Source of the DNA: Variovorax sp. OK212
GTDB taxonomy: Bacteria > Pseudomonadota > Gammaproteobacteria > Burkholderiales > Burkholderiaceae_C
Assembly: GCF_900112425.1 (NCBI RefSeq)
Contig: NZ_FOLP01000011.1
Coordinates: forward strand, 163,516-227,515
DNA length: 64,000 nt
Direction: 5' to 3'
Position 1 is the stretch's first letter; each line of letters starts with the position of its first letter. Under the pieces are notes generated by a model. That model was not told the origin of the DNA. It did not search any database and saw only the letters and a program-made list of their open reading frames with translations. The translations under genes were made by a program, and so were the position numbers. Of the stretch, positions 18,987-27,829 are shown in pieces.

Positions 18987-21518
18987 ATGAGACATTCGAT
19001 CCGTCGCGGCGTGCTGCCGCTGTCGTTGCTCGCGCTCGCCACCGCGGCCGCCATCACCGCCTGCGGAGGAGGAGGCGGCGGCGGCAACGCAGGCTTCACC
19101 TTCCTTCCGCCCGCCACGCCGGCCAACCCGCCGCCCGACAGCACCTACAAGGCCGAGATCCGCCGCACGGCCATGGGCGTGCCGCACATCAAGGCCGACA
19201 ACTGGCCCGGCGCGGGCTACGGCTATGGCTACGCACAGGCCGAGGACGACCTGTGCACCATGGCCGACTCGTTCCTCACCTACCGCGGCGAGCGCTCGCA
19301 GTACTTCGGCGCCACGGCCAAGCTGCTGGCCGGCAGCACCATCGGGCAGCCGGTGAACCTCGAGTCCGACTTCTTCCACCGGCACGTGATCTCGGCCGAC
19401 GTGCTGAAGAAGATGATCGATGCGCAGCCCGACAACCTGAAGAAGCTGGTCGAAGGCTTCACCGCGGGCTACAACCGCTACGTGCGCGACGTGAAGGCCA
19501 GCGCCACGGCCCACGCGGCCTGCCGCGGCGAGGCATGGGTGCAGCCCATCACCACCGACGACATCTACCGCCGCATGTACGCGGCCAACCTCGCGGGCGG
19601 GTACAGCAATTTCCTGGCGAACATCTCCAGCGCCGAGGCCCCCGCCGTGGTGGGGCCGCTCAAGGTGTCGGCGCGCGGCCGCAGGAAGGCGGCCGCGGTG
19701 CAGCTCGCGGCGCTCGACGTCAAGGCGCCCGAGCTGCAGGTGGGCGGCCACGAGGGCGTGGGCAGCAACATGATCGGCTTCGGCACTGCGGCCACCGGCG
19801 ACGCGAGCCCGCTGCTGTTCGGCAACCCGCACTGGTACTGGCGCGGGCCCGACCGCTTCTACCAGGCGCAGCTCACCATTCCGGGCGAGCTGAACATCAG
19901 CGGCACGTCGTTCCTGGGCATTCCGGTGATCCTCATCGGCTTCAACGACAACATCGCCTGGAGCCACACGGTGTCGACCGCGCGGCGCTTCGGCTTCTTC
20001 CAGCTCAAGCTGGCCTCGGGCGACCCGACCAGCTACATGCGCGACGGCGCCGCCGTGAAGATGCAGCCCTCGGAAATCACGGTGAAGGTGAAGGGCACGG
20101 ACGGCGCCACGACACAGGTCACGCGCACGCTCTACAAGAGCGAGTACGGACCCATGGTCAACCTGGCGCCGCTGAACAGCGGGCTGGCGTGGAGCCAGAC
20201 CATGGCCTTCGCGATCCGCGACATCAACGGCGAGAACTACCGCACCTTCCGCAACTGGCTGCGCTGGAACCAGGCCAGGTCGCTCGACGAGTTCGTTGCC
20301 ATCCAGCGCGAGGAAGCCGCCATTCCGTGGGTCAACACCGTGGCCGTGGGCCGCGGCAGCGCCAAGGCCTGGTACGCGGACATCGGCGCGGTGCCCAACG
20401 TGTCGCCGGCCCAGGTGACGGACTGCACCACGGCCGTGGGCGCTTCGATGCAGGCGACGCTGCCGCGCGTGCCCATCTTCGACGGCTCGCGCAGCGCCTG
20501 CGACTGGCAGACCGACGCCGACTCCGCGCAGAAGGGCGCCATCGGCGCGTCGCGCATGCCCAGCCTGACGCGCGACGACTACGTGGCCAACATGAACGAC
20601 AGCTACTGGCTGGCCAACCCGAAGGCGCCCATGACCGGCTACCCGGACATCATGGGCCCGGCCGGCACCGAGGCGGTGAGCTTTCGCACCCGCATGGGCA
20701 ACGTGCTGGCGCAGGGCCGCGTCGACGGCAGCGACAGCTACGGTGCGAAGGGCGCGACGCCCGACACCGTCAAGCGCATGGTGCTGAACAGCCGCGTGCT
20801 GACGGCCGAGCTGTTCAGGGCCGAGGCGCTGCCGATGGTCTGCGACGGCACGCCGATCGCGGTCGCCAAGGACCCGCTGACCAACGAGGACATCGGCCCG
20901 AGCATCGACGTGAGCGCCGCCTGCGCCGCGCTCACGGCGTGGGACGGCACGGGTGTCACTGGCGCAAGGGGCGCGCACCTGTGGGACGAGTTCTGGAGCC
21001 GCGCGTCGCGGATTCCGGCGGCCTCGCTCTACAACGTGCCGTTCAGCGCGGCCGACCCGATCCACACCCCGCGCGAGCTGAAGAGCACCGCCGGCACGCT
21101 GCTGCGCGAGGCCTTCGGCGCCGCCGTGGCGCGCGTGCAGGCCAGCGGCTATGCGGTGGACGCGGTGCGCGGCGAGTACCTGTTCGCCACGCGCGGCGGC
21201 AAGAAGATCCCGCTGTACGGCGGCTGCGGCGGGCCGGGCTACTTCACCATCTCGTGCTCGGAGAACCGGCTCGACAAGGGCGGCTACACGATGGACGGCA
21301 ACCCGAACGGCAACAGCTACATGCAGGTCGTGCGCTTCCCCGAAGGCGGTGTGGAGGCCCACACCTTCCTCACGTTCTCGCTGTCGGACGATCCGGCCTC
21401 CGCGCACAACGGCGACTACACGCGCGCCTACAGCGAGGGGAAGTGGCTCAAGGTGCCGTTCTCGGAAGCGGACATCAAGGCCGACGCGGCTTTCAGCAGC
21501 ACGGCCATCGCCGAATAG
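18987..21518 (+). CDS. Lipoprotein Ntn-hydrolase acylase (penicillin/AHL acylase superfamily), copy 1
   Basis: The 843-residue precursor has a lipoprotein signal (lipobox AITA-Cys26, followed by a run of seven Gly). The autoproteolysis/nucleophile site is Gly259-Ser260-Asn in GVGSNMIGFG, which would yield an alpha chain of about 230 residues and a beta chain of about 580, as in aculeacin-type and N-acyl-homoserine-lactone acylases. The downstream LLFGNPHWYWRG segment is also typical. It would cleave an amide-linked acyl chain, probably outside the inner membrane on a lipid anchor. The paralogue starts 141 bases downstream. Start ATG 18987 follows GGAGA. The substrate (AHL, beta-lactam or lipopeptide) cannot be decided. 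Confidence 0.88.
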   Translation: MRHSIRRGVLPLSLLALATAAAITACGGGGGGGNAGFTFLPPATPANPPPDSTYKAEIRRTAMGVPHIKADNWPGAGYGYGYAQAEDDLCTMADSFLTYRGERSQYFGATAKLLAGSTIGQPVNLESDFFHRHVISADVLKKMIDAQPDNLKKLVEGFTAGYNRYVRDVKASATAHAACRGEAWVQPITTDDIYRRMYAANLAGGYSNFLANISSAEAPAVVGPLKVSARGRRKAAAVQLAALDVKAPELQVGGHEGVGSNMIGFGTAATGDASPLLFGNPHWYWRGPDRFYQAQLTIPGELNISGTSFLGIPVILIGFNDNIAWSHTVSTARRFGFFQLKLASGDPTSYMRDGAAVKMQPSEITVKVKGTDGATTQVTRTLYKSEYGPMVNLAPLNSGLAWSQTMAFAIRDINGENYRTFRNWLRWNQARSLDEFVAIQREEAAIPWVNTVAVGRGSAKAWYADIGAVPNVSPAQVTDCTTAVGASMQATLPRVPIFDGSRSACDWQTDADSAQKGAIGASRMPSLTRDDYVANMNDSYWLANPKAPMTGYPDIMGPAGTEAVSFRTRMGNVLAQGRVDGSDSYGAKGATPDTVKRMVLNSRVLTAELFRAEALPMVCDGTPIAVAKDPLTNEDIGPSIDVSAACAALTAWDGTGVTGARGAHLWDEFWSRASRIPAASLYNVPFSAADPIHTPRELKSTAGTLLREAFGAAVARVQASGYAVDAVRGEYLFATRGGKKIPLYGGCGGPGYFTISCSENRLDKGGYTMDGNPNGNSYMQVVRFPEGGVEAHTFLTFSLSDDPASAHNGDYTRAYSEGKWLKVPFSEADIKADAAFSSTAIAE
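21255..21487 (+). repeat. Acylase 3' repeat, copy 1
   Basis: This 233-bp stretch matches 23898-24130 in the second acylase without gaps; I count seven mismatches. The rest of the two genes is much more diverged, although the block around the catalytic serine is also close. This suggests gene conversion. Confidence 0.8.
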
Positions 21519-21659
21519 CGCGCAAAGACAAAGGCAAAGACGAGGCGGTGCGCGGCGCGCGGCGCGCCCGTGGCGCCGGTCTTTTAAGATCGGCGCAGAA
21601 CGCGCCACGCACGCCATGCGCCACGCAGCTGCGTTCCTCCAACCCAACAGGAACACAGC

Positions 21660-24161
21660 ATGCGCGCGAAATCTTCGGGCGGCCTTCGGCCGCTTTTTCT
21701 TGTGCCCGTCGTCATGGCCCTCGCGGCCTGCGCCGGCACCGCCGACCGGCAGGCATCGCAGGGCCAGGGCCCGTACAAGGCGGAGATCCGCCGCACCGCC
21801 ATGGGCGTGCCGCACATCAAGGCCGACGACTGGGCCGGCGCCGGCTACGGCTACGGCTATGCCCAGGCGCAGGACAACCTCTGCACCATGGCCGAGGGCT
21901 TTCTCACCTTCCGCGGCGAACGCTCGCAGTTCTTCGGCGGCGACGCGCAACTGCCGGCCAACAGCACCATCGGCCGGCCGAAGAACATCGACTCGGACTT
22001 CTTCCACCGGCACGCGATGGCGCCCGACGTGGTCGAGGCCTTCGCGAACGCGCAGCCCGACAGCATCCGCCGCATGGCCGAGGGCTTTGCCGCGGGCTAC
22101 AACCGCTACGTGAGAGAGGTTCACGACGTGCGCGAAGTGCGCGACGTGCGAGAGCCTCGCGAAGTTCGCGACATGGAGGTCGACGGCGCCGCAGGCAACG
22201 CCCATGCGGCCTGCCGCGGCGAAGCGTGGGTGCGGCCGATCACCGCGGTGGACATCTACCGCCGCATGTACGCCACCAACCTGGCCGCGGGCTACAGCAA
22301 CTTCGTCGCGAACATCGCGAATGCGGTGCCGCCGAACGCGGCAGCGCCGGCCAAGGTTTCCTCGGCCGGCGAACAGGGCGCGCAGCCGTTCGCGCTGGAG
22401 GTCGGCGGCAAGGCCGGCGTGGGCAGCAACATGATCGGCTTCGGCACCGCGGCCACCGGCGACGCGAGCCCGCTGCTGTTCGGCAACCCGCACTGGTATT
22501 GGCGCGGGATCGACCGCTTCTACCAGGCGCAGATCACGATTCCCGGGCAGCTCGATGTGAGCGGCACGTCGTTCCTCGGCGTGCCGGTGATCCTCATCGG
22601 CTTCAACCAGAACGTGGCCTGGAGCCACACCGTGTCGGCGGCGCGGCGCTTCGGCCTCTACCAGCTGCAGCTCGCGCCGAACGACCCGACCAGCTACATG
22701 CGCGACGGCCGCCCCGTGAAGATGCAGGCGCGCACCGTCACCGTGAACGTGAAGCAGGCCTCAGGGGCGGTCGAGCCGGTGACGCGCACGCTCTACACCT
22801 CGGAGTACGGGCCGCTGCTGAACCTCGGCACCCTCGAGCCGGCGCTGGCCTGGAGCCAGGCCACGGCCTTTGCGGTGCGCGACGTCAATGCCGGCAACTT
22901 CCGCACCTTTCGCACCTGGCTGCGCTGGGGGCAGGGGAAGTCGCTCGACCAGCTGATTGCCGCGCAGCGCGAGGAAGCCTCGATTCCCTGGGTCAACACC
23001 GTGGCCGTGGGCCGCGGCAGCGCGCAGGCCTGGTATGCCGACATCGGCGCGGTGCCCAACGTGTCGCCCGAACAGGTCGCGCGCTGCACCACGCCCGCCG
23101 GCCAGGCCATTGCCGCGGTGATGCCGCGCGTGCCGGTGTTCGACGGTTCGCGCAGCGACTGCGACTGGCGCACCGATGCCGACTCGGTGCAGAAGGGCGC
23201 CGTCGGCCCCGCGCGCATGCCAAGCCTGCTGCGCGGCGACTACGTGGCCAACATGAACGACAGCTACTGGCTGGCCAACCCGAAGGCGCCGCTCACGGGC
23301 TACCCGGCCATCTTCGGCCCCGCCGGCAGCGAGGCGCAGACCTTCCGCACGCGGCTCGGCCACCTGATCGCGCAGGGCCTGGGCCAGGGCGCGACGCTCG
23401 AAGCGGTGGAGCGCGCGACGCTCGGCAGCCGCGCCTACACCGCCGAGCTGTTCAAGGACCGCGCGCTGGCCATGGTGTGCAGCGTGCGCCGCATCGCGGT
23501 GAACGGCGATCCGCAGACGAAGGAGGCCTTCTCGCCGCCGCGCAACGCCGACACCGGCCCGGCCTGTGCCGCGCTCAGGGCATGGAACAACACCGGCGTG
23601 GCCTCGGCGCGCGGTGCCCATGTGTGGGACGAGTTCTGGGCGCGCGCCTTGCTGGTGCCCGCCGGCCAGCTCTACGCCGTGCCCTTCAGCGCGAGCGACC
23701 CGGTCGGCACGCCGCGCGGCCTGAAGACCTCGGCCGCGGCGCAGTTGCGGCAGGCCTTCGGCGCGGCGGTGCTGCGCGTGCAGGCCAGCGGCTACGCGCC
23801 CGACGCGCCGCGCGGCGACGTGCTGTTCGCCACGCGCAACGGCCGCAGGATCCCGCTGTCGGGCGGCTGCGACAACCAGGGCTACTTCACGGTGCTCTGC
23901 TCGGAGAACCGGCTCGACAAGGGCGGCTACACGATGGACGGCAACCCGAACGGCAACAGCTACATGCAGGTCGTGCGCTTCCCCGAAGGCGGCGTGGAGG
24001 CGCATACCTTCCTCACGTTCTCGCTGTCGGACGACCCGGCCTCCGCGCACAACGGCGACTACACGCGCGCCTACAGCGAGGGGAAATGGCTCAAGGTGCC
24101 GTTCTCGGAGTCGGACATCAAGGCCGACGCCGCGTACCGCAGCGTGACCATCCGGGAGTAG
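21660..24161 (+). CDS. Lipoprotein Ntn-hydrolase acylase, copy 2
   Basis: The 833-residue paralogue of the preceding gene has a lipobox LAA-Cys24 and nucleophile Ser256 in GVGSNMIGFG. Same predicted self-cleavage, lipid anchoring and amide hydrolysis. It carries an insertion in the alpha chain, about residues 151-175, made of Val-Arg-Glu/Asp triplets (REVHDVREVRDVREPREVRD), from a 9-bp tandem repeat at 22109-22174; copy 1 has no such insert. The copies probably differ in substrate, since the regions near the alpha/beta junction diverge. Start ATG 21660 follows AACACAGC; no strong ribosome site is evident, which fits readthrough from copy 1. Confidence 0.88.
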   Translation: MRAKSSGGLRPLFLVPVVMALAACAGTADRQASQGQGPYKAEIRRTAMGVPHIKADDWAGAGYGYGYAQAQDNLCTMAEGFLTFRGERSQFFGGDAQLPANSTIGRPKNIDSDFFHRHAMAPDVVEAFANAQPDSIRRMAEGFAAGYNRYVREVHDVREVRDVREPREVRDMEVDGAAGNAHAACRGEAWVRPITAVDIYRRMYATNLAAGYSNFVANIANAVPPNAAAPAKVSSAGEQGAQPFALEVGGKAGVGSNMIGFGTAATGDASPLLFGNPHWYWRGIDRFYQAQITIPGQLDVSGTSFLGVPVILIGFNQNVAWSHTVSAARRFGLYQLQLAPNDPTSYMRDGRPVKMQARTVTVNVKQASGAVEPVTRTLYTSEYGPLLNLGTLEPALAWSQATAFAVRDVNAGNFRTFRTWLRWGQGKSLDQLIAAQREEASIPWVNTVAVGRGSAQAWYADIGAVPNVSPEQVARCTTPAGQAIAAVMPRVPVFDGSRSDCDWRTDADSVQKGAVGPARMPSLLRGDYVANMNDSYWLANPKAPLTGYPAIFGPAGSEAQTFRTRLGHLIAQGLGQGATLEAVERATLGSRAYTAELFKDRALAMVCSVRRIAVNGDPQTKEAFSPPRNADTGPACAALRAWNNTGVASARGAHVWDEFWARALLVPAGQLYAVPFSASDPVGTPRGLKTSAAAQLRQAFGAAVLRVQASGYAPDAPRGDVLFATRNGRRIPLSGGCDNQGYFTVLCSENRLDKGGYTMDGNPNGNSYMQVVRFPEGGVEAHTFLTFSLSDDPASAHNGDYTRAYSEGKWLKVPFSESDIKADAAYRSVTIRE
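23898..24130 (+). repeat. Acylase 3' repeat, copy 2
   Basis: Partner of 21255-21487, about 97% identical, offset exactly 2643 bases with no indels. It encodes the C-terminal beta-chain region GYTMDGNPNGNSYMQVV through the end of the domain. Confidence 0.8.
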
Positions 24162-24222
24162 GCGAGCAGGGTTGAGGTGGGATGGTGGGGCGGGGCGGGG
24201 CAAGGCGGTGCAAGGCGGTGCC

Positions 24223-25482
24223 TCAGCGCCGCTTCGCCAGCCAGTTCCACCCGGCGCCAGCGGCCATCAGCACGCAGGTGCCGAGGAACACGGCGCGCAT
24301 GCCGATGTGCCCGCCCACGAAGCCGCCCAGCAGCGGCCCGGCCACCTGGCCGGTGTACTGCGCCGAGGTCGAGTAGCCGAGCATGTTGCCGGCCACGCGC
24401 TCGGGCACGTTGTGGCGGATCACGCTGGCAATGCACGGCAGCAGCCCGCCAAGCGACAGCCCCATCAGGAAGCGCAGCACCACCAGCTGCCAGCCCGAAG
24501 TGACGAAGGCCTGCGGCACCAGCAGCAGCGCCGACACCGCGAGGCAGCCGACGATCACGTTCCAGTGGCCCACGCGGTCGGCCAGCTTGCCCAGCCGCGA
24601 GGCCGACAGGATGCTGCCGAGCGCGGCGGCCGACATCACCAGGCCCGCCATCATGGTCACGCGGTTCGGGTCTTCCACCAGCGTGGCCACGTAGACCGTG
24701 ATGATCGGCTCGATCGACATGTTGGCCAGCATCAGCAGCATGCCGGTGAAGAGCATGGCGACCAGCGGGCGCTTGTCGGGCACGGCGGCCCAGCCGGCGC
24801 CGGCGGCCTGGTGCCTGGCCTTGTCGGCGGGCGCCTTCTTTTCTTCGCGGATCAGGAACGCGGTGGCCAGGAAGGCCACGAAGATCATGGCGCCCGCGGC
24901 GAAGAAGGTCGCGCGGATGCCGATGAGCGGCGGCAACACGCCGCCCACCAGCGGCCCGACCAGGTTGCCCGCCATGATGGCCGACGACATGGTGCCCAGC
25001 GCCCAGCCGGTGCGCGCCTTGGGCGTCTGCGTGGCGACCAGCACCATCGAGCCCGAGGCGTAGCCGCCCAGCAGCCCGGCCAGCAGCCGCAGGCCCACCA
25101 GCTGCCACACGTTGCCCGCGAGGCCGATCAGCGCCATCGCCACCGCCATGCCCAGGCTCGCGCGGATCAGCATCGGCTTGCGCCCGTAGCGGTCGGCCAG
25201 CCGGCCCCACAGCGGCGCGACCAGCGCCGCGCTGAGAAAGGTGGCGCCGTACGCCGCGCCCGACCACTGCACGATGGCCGCGTGGTCCTTCACGCCCAAC
25301 TGCTCGACGTACAGCGGCAGGAAGGGCAGCAGCAGCGTCATCGCGATGATGGTGGTGAAGGAGCCGAACATGCACACGGCGAGGTTGCGCTGCCAGTGGA
25401 GGTGCGCAGGAGCGGCGGCAGGGGTGGGGGCAGGAGTGTCCGCCTCGGCTTGCGGGGAAGTGCTGGGTGTGGGATGCGTCAT
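24223..25482 (-). CDS. MFS transporter (drug/metabolite efflux type)
   Basis: The chosen start MTHPTPST (ATG at 25480-25482) gives 419 residues; an ATG at 25494 four residues upstream is equally possible. There are twelve membrane segments, and the loop 2-3 motif reads GRLADRYGRKPML, with a second copy in the C-half (GKLADRVGHWN), typical of TetA/MdtG-like DHA1 antiporters. A Pro/Ala-rich N-terminal tail of about 25 residues precedes helix 1. The substrate is unknown. It converges with the acylase gene, ending 61 bases after it. Confidence 0.85.
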   Translation of the reverse strand: MTHPTPSTSPQAEADTPAPTPAAAPAHLHWQRNLAVCMFGSFTTIIAMTLLLPFLPLYVEQLGVKDHAAIVQWSGAAYGATFLSAALVAPLWGRLADRYGRKPMLIRASLGMAVAMALIGLAGNVWQLVGLRLLAGLLGGYASGSMVLVATQTPKARTGWALGTMSSAIMAGNLVGPLVGGVLPPLIGIRATFFAAGAMIFVAFLATAFLIREEKKAPADKARHQAAGAGWAAVPDKRPLVAMLFTGMLLMLANMSIEPIITVYVATLVEDPNRVTMMAGLVMSAAALGSILSASRLGKLADRVGHWNVIVGCLAVSALLLVPQAFVTSGWQLVVLRFLMGLSLGGLLPCIASVIRHNVPERVAGNMLGYSTSAQYTGQVAGPLLGGFVGGHIGMRAVFLGTCVLMAAGAGWNWLAKRR

Positions 25483-25582
25483 GGGGCCGGCCATTGTGTG
25501 GCGGCGGGGCCAAAGCCGCGCCTGCCGATTGGCGGTGACGGCCATCGCGGGGAGCGGGGGCGTGGAGGGCGCGGCGAGCGAG

Positions 25583-25606
25583 AAGGTGGGCGGGAAGGTG
25601 GGCGGG
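25583..25606. repeat. 12-bp intergenic tandem repeat
   Basis: Two exact copies of AAGGTGGGCGGG are followed by degenerate GGCGGGAAGGAAGGG. They lie in the 266-bp spacer (25483-25748) between the MFS start and the PrsW stop; I see no gene in that spacer. Confidence 0.8.
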
Positions 25607-25748
25607 AAGGCGGGAAGGAAGGGCTGCCTGCGGCGGCAACAGTTTTCCGACCACCGCGGCTCGTTCCAGATGACCGCGCCAACCGAGTGACTTCCGGATG
25701 GAAATCAGCGCGCAGCTGTTCTCCGAGCCGATCGAAGCCGCCCTGGCT

Positions 25749-26975
25749 TCACAAAGAATCGATCAGCGGTTTCCTGGCGCAATCAACGAACGCAGCTTCC
25801 ATCTGGCTTCGAGCAAGGTGCACCGCTTGCACCTGCTCTTTGACTTCTTCGTGCCTGCCCGTAGCGGACGAGCGCAAGGTCAGCATGGCGAGCGCGCTGG
25901 CCTCGGCTTGGTACCTGGCGGTCAATCGAGCCGCTGCCCGGCCCGCACGTTGACGCGCCTCGTGGCGCCAACCGTGCCGTTTCTTCAGGCTCCCAAGCAA
26001 GGCGACCTCGTGTTGAGCGACATGCCCCTCCTCGGCAATTCCTGGCAACGCGGCAACTATTGCCTTTTTCCGAAGCTGGCGCATTTTCAGCGCCAGGATC
26101 GCCAGCGCAAGAAAAAGAGGGAGCATGACGGCCACGTAGATCTTGTAGATCATGAAAGGGTCGCCGCTGGCCAGGCCAGCCCAATCCCATACGCCATGCA
26201 AAACCGTCGGGAAAATAAATCCCAGAAAAATAAAAGCCATCTGAATGGCGCGATTGCGCATGCCGGCAGCCGCCGCAACCCCCAAGCCAATGAAGGCGAC
26301 GAAAAAGGAGTGCATGAACGGCACCATCAGTCCTCGCAACAGAAAACTCATGACCAGCGTCGCACCTGCAGCACCGTTTGCCGGGTCGCTCACGAGATAA
26401 GTGACCATTATTTTTCCGAAATACATGATCTGTTCGCTGGATGCGAATCCTGCGCCGATCAATCCACCATAAACGATGCCATCGAGCAGCCCACGGATTT
26501 GAGTGCGCCGATATACCAACATCCAGATGAGGAAAAGGCCTTTGAACAACTCTTCGGTCACTGGCGTAATAACCAGGGGGCCGAACCAATGGCCGAATTC
26601 GCTCCCGACCTGGGTGTCGACCAGGAGCTGCAAGCCCTCTTGTGACCAGATGGCGCAAAAGCCGGCCACGGAAGCGCCCCACGCAAAAGCCGAGAACAGC
26701 AGTCCCGGTCTGCCTTGCACCCAGCGGCCAAGCCACAGGAATGTCCCCGCCATTGGAAGCGTGACCAGAGCAGAGAGGTGAAACCCCCATCCCATTCCGG
26801 TCGTTCCAATTTTTGTCCAGATCCAGCCCAGAGCAGCAAGCCATGTAAAAAATGCCAGAAATGGCCACCCATACTGGATTTTCGTTTTCTTCATATTGAG
26901 AATTTGGGTGTCGTCTGGCTCGCAACTCGAACGAGATAAGTCTTTCATGGGTTGAAAGCTCATGGCGTCACTCAT
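25749..26975 (-). CDS. PrsW-family intramembrane metalloprotease
   Basis: The 408-residue membrane protein has about eight hydrophobic segments. The PrsW/CAAX-protease-like catalytic residues are visible: Glu141-Glu142 in TPVTEELFKG, Glu181 in FASSEQ, His222 in VPFMHSFF and His260 in TVLHGVWDW. Family members cleave substrates within the membrane; PrsW of Bacillus clips an anti-sigma factor. The C-terminal 90 residues, past about 320, are a soluble basic extension not needed for the fold. Start at 26973-26975 overlaps the lipoprotein stop by 8 bases (ATGAGTGA), so the pair is translationally coupled; internal ATGs at 26963, 26948 and 26894 are possible. GC content is lower than in the neighbours, which suggests acquisition. 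Confidence 0.8.
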   Translation of the reverse strand: MSDAMSFQPMKDLSRSSCEPDDTQILNMKKTKIQYGWPFLAFFTWLAALGWIWTKIGTTGMGWGFHLSALVTLPMAGTFLWLGRWVQGRPGLLFSAFAWGASVAGFCAIWSQEGLQLLVDTQVGSEFGHWFGPLVITPVTEELFKGLFLIWMLVYRRTQIRGLLDGIVYGGLIGAGFASSEQIMYFGKIMVTYLVSDPANGAAGATLVMSFLLRGLMVPFMHSFFVAFIGLGVAAAAGMRNRAIQMAFIFLGFIFPTVLHGVWDWAGLASGDPFMIYKIYVAVMLPLFLALAILALKMRQLRKKAIVAALPGIAEEGHVAQHEVALLGSLKKRHGWRHEARQRAGRAAARLTARYQAEASALAMLTLRSSATGRHEEVKEQVQAVHLARSQMEAAFVDCARKPLIDSL

Positions 26976-27318
26976 CATCATCCAGCCACGGAAGGTCCCC
27001 GGGCGGCCCAAAAATGTAGTTTCCCTGGACATAGAACTGGCCACCCTTCTTGGGTCCCCAGATGTAGAAGGGACCGAATTTTTTAGGGTCGTAGTCTATT
27101 TGAAGGTAATAGGCGCCATTGTTTCTCGGCCCGTAGATGTGCCGATTCAGTATGTAATATTTTCCCGACATCCTGGGCCCATAGATATAGCCGCTCTGGA
27201 TGTAGTACTGCCCGACATTGCGCTGCATGCCTTCTCCATGGCCCGCGACGCAAGCGCAGCTGGAAAGCAACAAGGCCGTACCCAGGTTGAGTGAAACGGC
27301 AGCTGGCCTGAAGCGCAT
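26968..27318 (-). CDS. Small lipoprotein of Tyr/Gly 'YGP' repeats, unknown function
   Basis: The 116-residue protein begins with a lipoprotein signal (LLLSS-Cys at about residue 21). The mature part consists of four units of about 16 residues of the form G-x-Y-Y-x5-I-Y-G-P-x3 (for example GQYYIQSGYIYGPRMS and GKYYILNRHIYGPRNN); unit 3 is stretched. It ends with an acidic LPWLDDDE tail. The regular aromatic strands suggest a small beta-propeller or beta-flower-like fold, which is inference. I recognise no named family. It is coupled by overlap to the PrsW protease and could be its substrate or partner. Start ATG 27318 follows GGAGG on the minus strand. Confidence 0.7.
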   Translation of the reverse strand: MRFRPAAVSLNLGTALLLSSCACVAGHGEGMQRNVGQYYIQSGYIYGPRMSGKYYILNRHIYGPRNNGAYYLQIDYDPKKFGPFYIWGPKKGGQFYVQGNYIFGPPGDLPWLDDDE

Positions 27319-27332
27319 GAAAACCTCCGGTG

Positions 27333-27740
27333 TTATTGGCGCAAAACATCACGGCGCGGCGCTTTAACGGACCTGCCTGGGTGAATCAATTTGCTTGAAC
27401 TGATAGTACACCATATCGGTCTAAGTTTTACCAGTTTGGTTGGTAATGCCGGAAACTCCAGGTTTGGGCACCTTCCGGTCAAGAAAGCAGTGGTCAGCGG
27501 CCGCGCCGGCGGTGTCTCGGTAGCCCCTGGTGCCGATGTGCAGCAGGTCACCAGGGCTTCGTGCTCGCAACGCACGACCGGCTTCGCGGGAACCTGGTTG
27601 CTCGGTTCGGACAGGGCTGTCTCGACGACATGGCTCGAACCGCAAGCAGCCTGGTGTCGCCGCGGAGACGATGTGGACAGGGGGAAGGGCTGGCAGGCCA
27701 CGGGGGGTGTCGGCCACGCAACGGATGCGCACTTTCACGG
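27333..27740 (-). pseudogene. Decayed IS481-family transposase remnant
   Basis: No intact frame exists here, but two minus-strand frames together recall the IS481 transposase core. One frame gives a VSAAT segment and then SPGDLLHIGT; the other gives PAKPVVRCEHEA and ATETPPARPLT. In that family the order is a helix-turn-helix, EPAEPVVRYEHEAPGDLLH-ID and a GRIERPGHRVTG-like segment. Switching frame at least twice restores this order, so this would be an old, frameshifted relic. It accounts for much of the 510-bp gap between the YGP lipoprotein and the TRAP-type gene. Boundaries are approximate. Confidence 0.45.
27428..27446. promoter_or_regulatory. Inverted repeat in the relic intergenic
   Basis: TTACCA (27428-27433) and TGGTAA (27441-27446) are separated by 7 bases in AT-richer DNA. 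It may be an operator or a residue of a mobile element end. No function is assigned. Confidence 0.3.
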
Positions 27741-27829
27741 GCCGGGGCGCACCGATCCTGTGTAATGATGAAATTTGTGAAATTTTTTGCGCTTTGGCGC
27801 AATACCAGACCGGCGAGACCGTAGCAATC

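Noticed and set aside
18984..22628. Very long minus-strand frame (over 1200 codons) opposite the acylases
   Set aside because: It mirrors a high-GC gene on the other strand, has no domain or signal sequence, and crosses two clear acylase genes.
19253..24175. Plus-strand frame of about 1640 codons in another phase over both acylases
   Set aside because: Arg/Ala/Gly-rich composition is typical of an off-frame reading; the acylase frames have motifs and lipoboxes.
27391..27765. Plus-strand 124-codon frame in the IS relic
   Set aside because: No homologous motif and it overlaps the minus-strand relic.
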